Part shown: positions 52,043 to 60,336 of the stretch, piece by piece
How positions within the stretch are numbered: the stretch's first letter is position 1
Layout of the letters: each line of letters begins with the position of its first letter
Source: Leishmania infantum JPCM5
Taxonomy: Eukaryota > Euglenozoa > Kinetoplastea > Trypanosomatida > Trypanosomatidae
Length of the DNA stretch: 64,000 bases
Assembly (NCBI RefSeq): GCF_000002875.2
Contig: NC_009420.2
Coordinates: 2,270,951-2,334,950 of the forward strand
Reading direction: 5' to 3'
Translations under genes and position numbers: made by a program
The notes under the pieces: generated by a model
Database searches by the model: none
Told to the model about the DNA's origin: nothing
What the model saw: the letters and a program-made list of their open reading frames with translations, nothing else

Positions 52043-54319
52043 CTACGCCGTGTCGGGGTACATCTGTTCCATCTGGTCCATGAACATCTTGTACTTTTCG
52101 TTCGTCCGATTCTCGCGAATCCAAGTCTGGGCCTCGGCATCATCGAGGTAGCCCTGCTGGCTCAGCTCCATCATAAAGTCAGAAACGATGTCCTTCATGA
52201 AGGGCCGCTGCTTGATGGATGCAATGCAGTTGAGGATGTCGCTGCCAGTAGACTTGTCTCCGGGGTGAGCTTCCTGCCACTTGCCGAGCACAGACGTCCA
52301 CACCTCCAGGAAATCCTCCTCCCACTCCATCTGCGCACCCTCCAGCGGCACGTACAGCGCGTCGAGGTAGTTCGCCGTGCGTGCCATGACGTTACTCACC
52401 ATCGACAAGAAGTCCATCGACTTCGTTGCCGTCACGCACGCCACGAAGCGGCTGTACACCTTGGGGAAGTCCTCCTTGACATTGTACGCCACAGCGTTTG
52501 TCAGGCACCATGAGTAGCCGCGCGTCAGCTCCTTGATGTCGAACATGCCGCTGTTGAGCGAGCTCATGAAAAGCTCCCGGTCCGCCTCTGAAGACGTCTC
52601 CGTCACCTTCTTTGCAATGACGAAAACAGCGCACATGCGGCACATGTGTGCGGCGTCCTGCGGCACCGCCTCCACGATCGCCTTGCCGGCAGCGGCCCAG
52701 TCCCCGTCCGTGTGCGCATCGCGGATGCAGCTCAAGATACGCGCGCTGAGGTCGGCGTCGACGCACTTCGGCGGTGTCGCCAGCGCCATCAACTTGCGGT
52801 CCTCATCGCTCATCTGCGACCCAGACACCGAAGCCGCCTGCGGCACCATGGGCGGCGGCATCATACCCTCCCCTGGGAAGGGCGGCGGCGGCGGCATCAT
52901 GTGGTCATTGCTGGCTGGGAACTGGCTGAGGTCGTTGAAGCTCGAGACGGGGCCCTGCCGCAGGCCTCCCGGGCCACCGCCACGGCCATACTTTTCGTCG
53001 CCTCTGTCCGCCATGCTCGAAGGCCGCGTCCCGCCACGGTTGCCGCCCGCGTTAGAGCTGCCCATGATGGGGCCGCGACCACCGGAGTGTAGCTGCTGCA
53101 TCTGCTGCTGCCACGAGCCGCCGCTGCCGAAATTGTTCGGCGCTGCATTGCGGTGCATCTGCTCGTTCGGTCCGCTAAAGCCGCCGGTGTTGCTGTGACT
53201 GCATGCGTTGTTGCTAGAGCGGTGGTTGGGGCGCTCGTTGTGGGTCGTGTTGTTGCTGTCGTCTGCGCTACCACCCGAGGAGCCCTGGGCAGAGCTCTCT
53301 TTCGGCTTCCACCCGTCGTTGCGCCACTCCAGCAAATTCTGAATGAGGAACCGGATGCGACGCGAGAAGCGAGGATCGTTCATCGACGAGTTCAGCGCGC
53401 GCCAGATGGTGTCGTGCGGGTGTGCCGCAGCAGCGGCGTCCTTCGGCACGTGGTTCAGCGCCATGCCAGCGTTTTCGTCAAACCGCTTGCCGATGACATT
53501 CATCAGACTCACCATCATCTCGAGGTCGGCATCCGTGGTGGCCAGCTTGGGACTCGGTATAAAGCCCAGGACAAGCGCCGTCGAGCACACGGCCAGAATC
53601 ACGCGGTGTGAGATGAGCGAGCGCATGTACAGTTCGCCAACAAATTTGATGTTCGCCATGTTGCGCTTGCGCAGCTGCTCCTCGGCCTCGGCGTTTCGGG
53701 GTGGCGGCTGGTTCACGAAGCTGTCGTGGAACTCTTGGCAGCGCTTCACCAACGCGTTGCGCACGCGTCCGTTTACGTTCTTCTGGTCATCGTCCCCCGC
53801 CTGTACCGCTGCCATGAGCTGGCCAAGCTCGGATGTGGGGTTTTCCGCGGCCTCCGCGACAAGGTCCTGCTCGTACACCTTGATGCGCTGACACAGCTGG
53901 GCGTAGATGCCGGAAAAGACCGGCTCCGCCACGGCCTTGTTGAAGATGATATCCACGGCACCCTTTAGCACCAGCGGATTCAACACCAGGTCCGGCGAAA
54001 GCGCTTCCTCCACCACGGCGTCGAAATTCTTGTCAGTGAGTTTGTTCAGCGAGCCCTGCACGCGGCGTAGCTCGAGCTCCGACGCGTCCATGTCCTTCTT
54101 GTCGCGAACGCGGAATCCGTTCTCGGACATGACGAGCTTAGGAATCTCTGCCTTGCGTTGCTTCTCCAGGCGGGCAGTCAGCAGCACGCGCTCTAGCGAG
54201 AAGTTCGGCTCAGGAATGGCAGTCCATGTGTCGCGAAAAGCGAGAATGTCAGCAAGCGTCATCTGGTTCTTCACCTTCTCCTCCTTCTGAGGAACGATAC
54301 CGCGCAGGTTGAAGAGCAT
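52043..54319 (-). CDS. eIF4G translation scaffold with MIF4G and MA3-like domains (probably EIF4G4)
   Basis: The 758-residue protein starts at the ATG at 54319 (MLFNLRGIVPQKEEK). The N terminus has MTLADILAFR at 20-29, which lines up with the eIF4E-binding motif Y-x4-L-hydrophobic except that Met replaces Tyr. The MIF4G domain spans about 80-335: helices run from ELRRVQGSLNKLTDKNFDAV through FNKAVAEPVFSGIYAQLC and IKFVGELYMRSLISHRVI to RRIRFLIQNLLEWRN. A 170-residue linker rich in Gly, Ser, Asn, Gln and Pro follows. A C-terminal helical region from about 525 fits an MA3 fold (ARILSCIRDAHTDGDWAAAG; MCRMCAVFVIAKKVTETSSE; YSRFVACVTATKS). eIF4G bridges the cap-binding protein eIF4E and the helicase eIF4A. 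Leishmania has five eIF4Gs. Size and inferred synteny point to EIF4G4, the partner of EIF4E3, but EIF4G3 is not excluded. Confidence 0.88.
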   Translation of the reverse strand: MLFNLRGIVPQKEEKVKNQMTLADILAFRDTWTAIPEPNFSLERVLLTARLEKQRKAEIPKLVMSENGFRVRDKKDMDASELELRRVQGSLNKLTDKNFDAVVEEALSPDLVLNPLVLKGAVDIIFNKAVAEPVFSGIYAQLCQRIKVYEQDLVAEAAENPTSELGQLMAAVQAGDDDQKNVNGRVRNALVKRCQEFHDSFVNQPPPRNAEAEEQLRKRNMANIKFVGELYMRSLISHRVILAVCSTALVLGFIPSPKLATTDADLEMMVSLMNVIGKRFDENAGMALNHVPKDAAAAAHPHDTIWRALNSSMNDPRFSRRIRFLIQNLLEWRNDGWKPKESSAQGSSGGSADDSNNTTHNERPNHRSSNNACSHSNTGGFSGPNEQMHRNAAPNNFGSGGSWQQQMQQLHSGGRGPIMGSSNAGGNRGGTRPSSMADRGDEKYGRGGGPGGLRQGPVSSFNDLSQFPASNDHMMPPPPPFPGEGMMPPPMVPQAASVSGSQMSDEDRKLMALATPPKCVDADLSARILSCIRDAHTDGDWAAAGKAIVEAVPQDAAHMCRMCAVFVIAKKVTETSSEADRELFMSSLNSGMFDIKELTRGYSWCLTNAVAYNVKEDFPKVYSRFVACVTATKSMDFLSMVSNVMARTANYLDALYVPLEGAQMEWEEDFLEVWTSVLGKWQEAHPGDKSTGSDILNCIASIKQRPFMKDIVSDFMMELSQQGYLDDAEAQTWIRENRTNEKYKMFMDQMEQMYPDTA

Positions 54320-54816
54320 GATTGGAACTGGATAATGTTTTTTTTTTCTTTGTCTTTCTTCTCCGAGACGGGTGGCAACGGGCCCCAGGCGATGTGCAGA
54401 CGTAGTCGCCGAGGACTACTTGACTGTATCGCTGTTGTTTGAATGTTTCTTCGCAACTGGCAGCACGCTCCGTGTCCTGCAGCCGCGCCTGTTCTTTTTT
54501 TTTTTGCTGTTGTTCTTTTCGTTTGTTTCCTGGACAACAGGGCAGAATGTGCCCCTCTCTCTCCTTTACGCCGTCACAAAATAAGGCAGCTCGGGACCAC
54601 AACACAGCAGCCGTGGATGTCTGCAATGACGTCTCCAGCAGAAACGCCCCCGTGCGATAGGCGAAAAGGGGAGGGGGAGAACAACAATGGGGCGGCGCAG
54701 AGAATCGAAAAAGGACAGGGGAGTGTTAGCGCACAGGGAGAACGACAAAACATAAACGTGTCCGTCTCGTCGCGCGCACTGTGATGCTCAAAGCACGTTC
54801 TTCCGGTTATTCCTGT
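54320..54816 (-). other. 5' flank of the eIF4G gene with oligo(A) tracts in transcript sense
   Basis: On the transcribed strand this 0.5 kb holds a pyrimidine tract (54660-54760 on plus coordinates) with a first downstream AG at about 54633-54634. It then has an A11 run (54495-54505) and an A10 run (54338-54347) before the ATG. A spliced leader added near 54633 would give a 5' UTR of about 310 bases containing both A tracts. Confidence 0.5.
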
Positions 54817-55428
54817 TTAAGAGAGAGGGAGGGAGGGAAGGGGAGGGGGGGGGTGGTGGAGATGAGGGGAGTCAACAACAAAAAGAAAAACGAATACCAA
54901 CCACTTCGTCAGCACACACGACACGGCCAGAAGACGGACCAGGGAAAAACAGAATGATACGAAAACGGCCGAGCAGCGAAGGGCGACCGACACGTACGCA
55001 TTCGTTCCGTAGTTCAAACGAACGAAAGGAGGGCAAGAAGTAGAGACGGGGAGAGAAGGGGATATGTGCAGCATGCGGCCGCGCAGGAGACAGTGCGCCA
55101 CGCCGGTAGATGGAATAACGGTGAGCGACGTGCAGCTATGCAGTAGTGGAGGTATCTGAAAGCGAGCCTCTCTTCCTGTCGTGTGCTCGCTTTCGTCTTG
55201 CTCACGCTGGCAAATGCTGAGCGGCACACAACGTCCTCTTTTATATCCCTTCTTGTTGTACTCATCCTGTCTGCGCTTCTTTTCCTCAAGATCTGACACA
55301 AAGCCGGGTGGCCCCGACTGGATGGGGAGGGGGGGGGCTGTCCACCACGAAAGCGTCCCTTCTGGAAACCGTTTCAAACGGCCACAGAGCACAAGAGCCC
55401 TAGAGGCAGTCAGCGAGAGTAGCGGCAT
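54817..55428 (-). CDS. Candidate small gene with mitochondrial-type N terminus
   Basis: An ATG at 55428 opens a 203-codon frame, MPLLSLTASRALVLCGRLKR..., that starts like a mitochondrial presequence and continues with protein-like sequence to about residue 75 (PPGFVSDLEEKKRRQDEYNK). After that the composition drifts to Ser/Cys/Leu/Pro-rich, as in translated UTR. A strong trans-splice acceptor lies just upstream: a pyrimidine tract at about 55456-55490 ending in TTTTTAG, with the AG at 55454-55455, 26 bases before the ATG. The gene may be real but shorter in life through a frameshift, or the frame may be decaying. I do not recognise the family. No other ATG-initiated frame explains that acceptor. 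Confidence 0.42.
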   Translation of the reverse strand: MPLLSLTASRALVLCGRLKRFPEGTLSWWTAPPLPIQSGPPGFVSDLEEKKRRQDEYNKKGYKRGRCVPLSICQREQDESEHTTGREARFQIPPLLHSCTSLTVIPSTGVAHCLLRGRMLHISPSLPVSTSCPPFVRLNYGTNAYVSVALRCSAVFVSFCFSLVRLLAVSCVLTKWLVFVFLFVVDSPHLHHPPPPLPSLPLS

Positions 55429-55453
55429 CGGCACCAGCAGCTGCTGCCACGGT

Positions 55454-55490
55454 CTAAAAAGCAGTGAAACAAAGAAAGTAGAGAGGGCGT
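55454..55490 (-). promoter_or_regulatory. Predicted spliced-leader acceptor
   Basis: On the minus strand a run of mostly C and T (CTCTCTACTTTCTTTG then TTTCACTGCTTTTTAG) ends in an AG at 55454-55455. It is one of the cleanest pyrimidine-tract/AG combinations in the window and precedes the ATG at 55428. Trypanosomatid acceptors follow this pattern; use of the site is inferred. Confidence 0.55.
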
Positions 55491-55775
55491 GCGCAGACAC
55501 GCACGCAACAAGGCAGAAAGTACGCAGTCTTTACGGACACAGCAGCGGAATGGCCGAGCAACTATGGTGGCGCCAGCAGTGCATCAGTCAGAAGGCACGG
55601 AAGGTGAAAAGGGGTGAGGAAGAAACGGTGGTTCATGCCAACCAAATCTCCGGCCCCTCCTCCGTCTCCTTACCGCATACTAGCCAATGCGCGTCACGCG
55701 ATTTGGCGTGCACCTCGTTTCCCTGGGCACAACGGCAATCGCGTCAGGGAAGACGATCGCATGCAAGTACGCCTG

Positions 55776-56216
55776 CTATGGTGTCAGAGGAGGTTGGCAG
55801 ATCATACGGTGCAACGCGCTGATCGCTTCAGCGGCGGTGCGATTAGCCATGCGTGCTTCCACAATGGTGGGTGTTGGGTGGGACGTGAGGTGCGCGAGTC
55901 GATGGGCAACCACAGCCGCGGACTCGATTCTGAGTAGCACCTCCTGGTGCGGGGGGTATGTTGGAATCGGAAGTGGTCCGAAGGAACATCCGACGGACGG
56001 GCGAGCAGGTGGTTTCACTGCTGCAGCGCCTTTGGAAACAGTGGCCAACCACAAGCGCTGCTCCTCGATCGCTTGCGCGCGCGCCGAGTATTCGGCAGTC
56101 ACAGCAAGATAAAGTTCCTCTGGAGAAGGAAGATCGAGAACGCTTACAAAAGGTGCGTCAGCACGTCGCGGCGATCGTTTTCTGCGCGGCCTGGACGGTT
56201 GCGGCGAGGGATTCAT
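55776..56216 (-). CDS. Small hypothetical protein, 146 residues
   Basis: The first in-frame ATG (56216) gives MNPSPQPSRPRRKRSPRR, a basic Pro/Arg/Ser-rich start, then a helical segment SPEELYLAVTAEYSARAQAI followed by EEQRLWLATVSKGAAA (about 36-75). A Pro-rich linker (GPLPIPTYPPHQ) leads to a second helical segment (VLLRIESAAVVAHRLAHL; ANRTAAEAISALHRMI). The composition is balanced and protein-like, unlike neighbouring frames, and the stop is clean. There is no membrane segment. A pyrimidine-rich patch (CCTTTTCTTTTT) lies just upstream. The basic N terminus could be a mitochondrial or nuclear signal. I recognise no family. It lies between the candidate small gene and the first TBC gene. Confidence 0.62.
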   Translation of the reverse strand: MNPSPQPSRPRRKRSPRRADAPFVSVLDLPSPEELYLAVTAEYSARAQAIEEQRLWLATVSKGAAAVKPPARPSVGCSFGPLPIPTYPPHQEVLLRIESAAVVAHRLAHLTSHPTPTIVEARMANRTAAEAISALHRMICQPPLTP

Positions 56217-57271
56217 GGTGTTGCAAAAAGAAAAGGATCCTTCTCCGACCCGCGCAGACACATCTAGTACACTACACGGCGTGCTGCGCAGTTGTCCTTC
56301 CCCCCTACCTTGGCTTCTCCGTTACCCGAATGCGGAGTCGGCCTCTCATCTCGGGAGTGGCGAGATAAAAGTGAGACGTAGTCCCCCGGGGTGACGATCG
56401 AGACGAGCCTTTTGGTGATGACGTCGGGTCAGTGAGAACAAGGGAGTCTAGAGAGAAGAAAAAAAAAAAGATGGAGGCGGCGCGGAAAACGCATCCTGGA
56501 AAGCCCAGACGAGCCCGCTTATGGCCCCCATTTCATCTCTCTTTTTTTCTCTTGACGATCCTCACATCGTCGCCACTGAAAAAGAAATATCGTGGAACGC
56601 GCAGTGAGTCCCGGCTCACCAAACTGGAGGGAGGGCAGACGACGCGTCGATCGGCACGGTGTCCGAAAGAGGCGTCATCTGTCGTCCTTTACGCCGGGGG
56701 ACGTGCAATGGAAGCGATCTTGCTCCCCGCTGCACCTGTGCTCTTGTCTGCTTGTTTGGCGTCCAGCGTCGCGTGGTCAGTTCAAAAGAAAAACAGAAAA
56801 GAAGTCTTGTGCCTTTTTTTCCTCGCTTCTCTTTAGTTCGCAACCTGCTCGTCAGGGAGGAGATGACGGCGTGCCATCATACAATAAAGATGCTGCTCAG
56901 CACACCATCAACCGACAACGCAACGCCCTACAACACCACGTACTTCAACGGGCTCGAACTCTCCCGGAGAGGGGACAGATGGCAACGACGAGAACGAGGG
57001 AGAACGCGCGGTCACGCATAGAAGCACTTGGAGGAATCATGCGAGGATGTGAGCCACAGAGAGAGAGATCCGTCGAGAAGCGTGCACGCAAACAAGGGAG
57101 CACAGAGCTTAGGAAACGGTTCCGACGCGCGCAGCAGATTCTGAGCGCAAGTCCGCATCCAAAGGAAGAGGAGAACAGGAAAAGAGAAGCAGAGACAGCG
57201 ATGGGGGTACTACACACACGCGCACCAAATACAAGCGAAGCGCACCAGCGCTCATCACTGCACGTATCAGG
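56217..57271 (-). other. Intergenic/UTR region, no gene seen
   Basis: This 1.05 kb has an A10 run at 56460-56469 and T-rich patches near 56539-56550 and 56813-56820 on plus. The plus-strand frame of 230 codons is Arg/Thr/Glu-rich from GA-rich DNA and I judge it spurious. No gene is seen. Confidence 0.7.
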
Positions 57272-58954
57272 TCAGTCTCGATGAATCAAACCCACCATTT
57301 CCCAGTACTCGTCGCCATATCGATTCAGCTCCGCTGTCTTGAACTTTACACGGTGCGCTCGCCGAAGAAGCTCGTATGCGTCTTTTCCATCCTGCAGACC
57401 TTTGAGCGCCAACAGCGTGTCCTCGAACGGCAGCGTCAAGAGGTGAGATTCCTCCCATTTCAAGAGCGCGATACCGGTACGAAATATGATCTTCCAGCCC
57501 TCCGAGAAAAAGATGTCCCACACACGCAGCAGCGCCCGAAAGGGAAAGTGACCGACGAACAGCGTCAGAAACCATTGCGAGGCAAAGAAGGAAGGCTGAA
57601 TCTCAAGCTCGTCGAGCCGCTTCGACAGACGCGGTAGCAGTCGCGCAATGAGACGCTTCAGCTGATAGAAGAACTGCTGTAGCAACGGGAAGCCAGGGCG
57701 GAACAACTCCCGCATCTTGTACCGCTCATTGTACATCATTTCATGCAGGGCCCAAAAGGACTCCTCCTCCGCCATTTGCGTGGACAGCGCCGCGACGAGG
57801 AAGCCCATGCCTTGCACGTAGCCCACCTCCGGATCACACCCGGCGTAGGCGTGCAGGACGTTGCGCAGGAAGGTCTGCCCAACACCACCTGGGTCCTGGA
57901 AGAGAACGTGGGTGGGAAATGTTCGAGCGAGGTCGCGCGAGATGATGGCGTCTGTCTCCTTGTCCGCGAGCTTCTTGTCCCGCAGCGCCACATAGACGCC
58001 GTTGTTCTCCTCCGAGTTCAGCTGATGAAAGGAGCCCATGAGCAGCTGCCACGCGACGCCGCGGAAGCGACTCGGGATGCCCTTGCGGCACCTCTCCTTC
58101 AGCTTGGCGTGCATCTTCGTGTTCGTCTTGTTCCAGTCGGCCGCCATGTTGGCCCACTTGATCTCCCGCCGAACCACTTGCCTCCCATCAATGCCGCGAA
58201 TGTACTTACCGTCCCTCTCCTTGGCGTCCTCGTCAATCACGAAGCCGAACTCGTCTACCAACTGCTGTTCAGAGTCATTCTCTTCTGCCTCGACGGCGCT
58301 CTCGTTGCCGGGGCGCGGGTTCCTTCCATCAGCGTCTGGCGTCACAAGTCTACTGTCATGACCCTCCTCCTCCGTGTCCGAGTCGCTGCCGCCCGTCGGT
58401 GCCGCCCGCAGCTGACTCCTGCTTAGCGGCTGAGGGAGCTCTGCGTTCCCCGCGTCGTGGGCCTTCGCACGCATCAGAGGTCTCGGTCGCGATGCGACGC
58501 TTGGTGGCACGGCAACCGTGCAAGCCGCTGGGAAACGAGCTGCCTGCGGGGCGTGAAAGGGCGAGCTGCCGCGGCCCAGCTGCATCTCCTCAGTCGGAGC
58601 CACAAGTAGTAAAGGAGAGGAAACCACCTGAACCACCTGTTCAGTGCCACCAAACTCATCATACGACTTCATCGCCGTTGTGCCACTCCTGGGCGGCGTC
58701 TGTGACGGGTAATATCCTTGCGCCTTCGCGAGACTGTCTGCCGTGTTGCGGTTTGCAGCGAGGGGCATTGCTAATGCGCTACCACTGACGGACGGCGCGA
58801 GAACGGTTTGTCGTCCGGCGGCAGCGGCTGGCTTTACAGTACGTGGATTGTGATCTGCATGAACAGCATATACGTGGAGGGGGGCCCTCTCGCCCAAATC
58901 ATGCGGCATCGCCTCGGCGTCGTCACCGCCCATGAACACGCTTTCCTCGTCCAT
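57272..58954 (-). CDS. TBC-domain Rab GTPase-activating protein (first of a tandem pair)
   Basis: The 560-residue protein starts at the first ATG of the frame (58954, MDEESVFMGGDD); about 180 upstream codons are open but start at a TTG and look like leader. Residues 1-230 are disordered, with an acidic patch (DSDTEEEGHD). After the element VDEFGFVIDEDAKERDGKYI, the TBC domain occupies about 285-500. It has KGIPSRFRGVAWQLLMGS, the arginine finger in ISRDLARTFP (Arg344), the glutamine finger in GYVQGM (Gln381), ESFWALHEMM, and the C-terminal RVWDIFFSEGWKIIFRTG. Both catalytic fingers are present, so it should accelerate GTP hydrolysis by a Rab in membrane traffic. The target Rab cannot be read from the sequence. 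It shares fold and flanking elements with the neighbouring gene at 60337-61578. Confidence 0.92.
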   Translation of the reverse strand: MDEESVFMGGDDAEAMPHDLGERAPLHVYAVHADHNPRTVKPAAAAGRQTVLAPSVSGSALAMPLAANRNTADSLAKAQGYYPSQTPPRSGTTAMKSYDEFGGTEQVVQVVSSPLLLVAPTEEMQLGRGSSPFHAPQAARFPAACTVAVPPSVASRPRPLMRAKAHDAGNAELPQPLSRSQLRAAPTGGSDSDTEEEGHDSRLVTPDADGRNPRPGNESAVEAEENDSEQQLVDEFGFVIDEDAKERDGKYIRGIDGRQVVRREIKWANMAADWNKTNTKMHAKLKERCRKGIPSRFRGVAWQLLMGSFHQLNSEENNGVYVALRDKKLADKETDAIISRDLARTFPTHVLFQDPGGVGQTFLRNVLHAYAGCDPEVGYVQGMGFLVAALSTQMAEEESFWALHEMMYNERYKMRELFRPGFPLLQQFFYQLKRLIARLLPRLSKRLDELEIQPSFFASQWFLTLFVGHFPFRALLRVWDIFFSEGWKIIFRTGIALLKWEESHLLTLPFEDTLLALKGLQDGKDAYELLRRAHRVKFKTAELNRYGDEYWEMVGLIHRD

Positions 58955-60336
58955 CCTAAGCCCGGCGGTTAATCCCGCTTGAAATTGATCGAAGAAAGAG
59001 TGGTGTTTTGCAACAAAACAGAGGATGCTCGGCTGGAAGAGGAAGTAGAAAGACGCGCAAGCACAGCCGTTCGTGTTTCTCGTTGGTAGTACCGGGGTTT
59101 GAGATTGTGCACGCGCGCCACTTTTTCTGTGCGCGTGATGCAGGAGTGTGGTGTGTGCTCTGCGCTGTTTTCTTTTTTTTTCACGATTCTTATTCTTGAT
59201 CACGTGTGCCCTCCACTCGCTGGCACGAGGAAAGTGAAGTGGCCGAGAAGGAAAGGACGATAGCACTGTCGCAACAAGAAGAGGAGCAGAGAGCCTCCCT
59301 CCCTCCCTCCTTTTGCCTTGGGCACGCCGACTTGCGTGCGTGTGCGCAGGGATGTTTGGCGCCCAAGCAACCGGAGTGTTGAAGAAATTGCGTCGTACGC
59401 ACGATGTGGGCACCCCCTGCCGTGTCTTCAGCGGGGAGTACCGTCCCTCGTGCTGAGAAACCAAGGGAAGAAAACGAGCGAGAACCAACAACAAAACAAT
59501 ACTACAAATGAAAGCAGCAGATGGAGAGGCACAGCAAGCGCGTCAAGGGCGCGTGCGAGGACTGCTGCGCCGTACTTTGTCCTCCTCACGTCCTCCAGGC
59601 TGGCTGCTCTGCTGCAAAAAGAAAAAGGAGTGTGGGGAGGAAACCGGTATGCAGAAAAGAGGCAGAGAGAGGAAGAGGAGAAGGAGATTTTTCCGGCGAA
59701 TAGCAAGGCTCCCATGACACACATAGAGGAAAGAGGGGGGGCAGCAGAAAACATGAAGATATGCGCCGATAGCCCTTGTCGTGCGACTACGGATCCATCT
59801 GCTCCACCTCCACCACCTCAACCCACCCCGGCGGCCGTCGGCGAATATGCCGACCACTGAGTAAGCAATATGAGAGCACAAGGGAGGTGGATGTCGGGAA
59901 GTTCGAGAAGCTCAAGCACAGAAAGCAAAAAGACGACGACGCAATTCCAAATCGAGCGGAGTAGTAACAGATACAGGGCATCAAAGTGGGGCCGGCATAG
60001 GGGAGGCAAACTACTAAAACCGCAAAGGCCGCATCACGCACAACTGTGCGCACAATTTCGCGTGAGCCTCTCTCTCTGTGTATGAGCTGGGTACCGCTCA
60101 CACCGAATACACCGCCCACTTCTGCACTGTGGCACCCATCTGCCCCCCCCGCTCCACTGAAGCGAGCTGAAGGAGAACCGTGATGGGCAGAAATATAGAG
60201 GGGAATATACAGAGCGTCTTCTTTGCTGTACGCGCGTGAACGCATGCGCACGTCCACCCGGGCTGGCCTGTCGCTCGCGGGGTCCGCTCAATTGGATGGG
60301 CACTAAGAGACGTACGTGCGCTCCGCAACACGCCCA
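58955..60336 (-). other. Intergenic region between the two TBC genes
   Basis: This 1.4 kb contains the leader of the first TBC gene and the 3' UTR of the second. It has T-runs at 59169-59181 and GA-rich blocks at 59660-59695. A 156-codon minus frame at 59787-60257 has no protein-like character. No gene is seen. Confidence 0.7.

Noticed and set aside
58955..59494. 180-codon N-terminal extension of the first TBC protein
   Set aside because: It has no ATG before 58954, and its His/Arg/Lys-rich leader-like composition indicates UTR.
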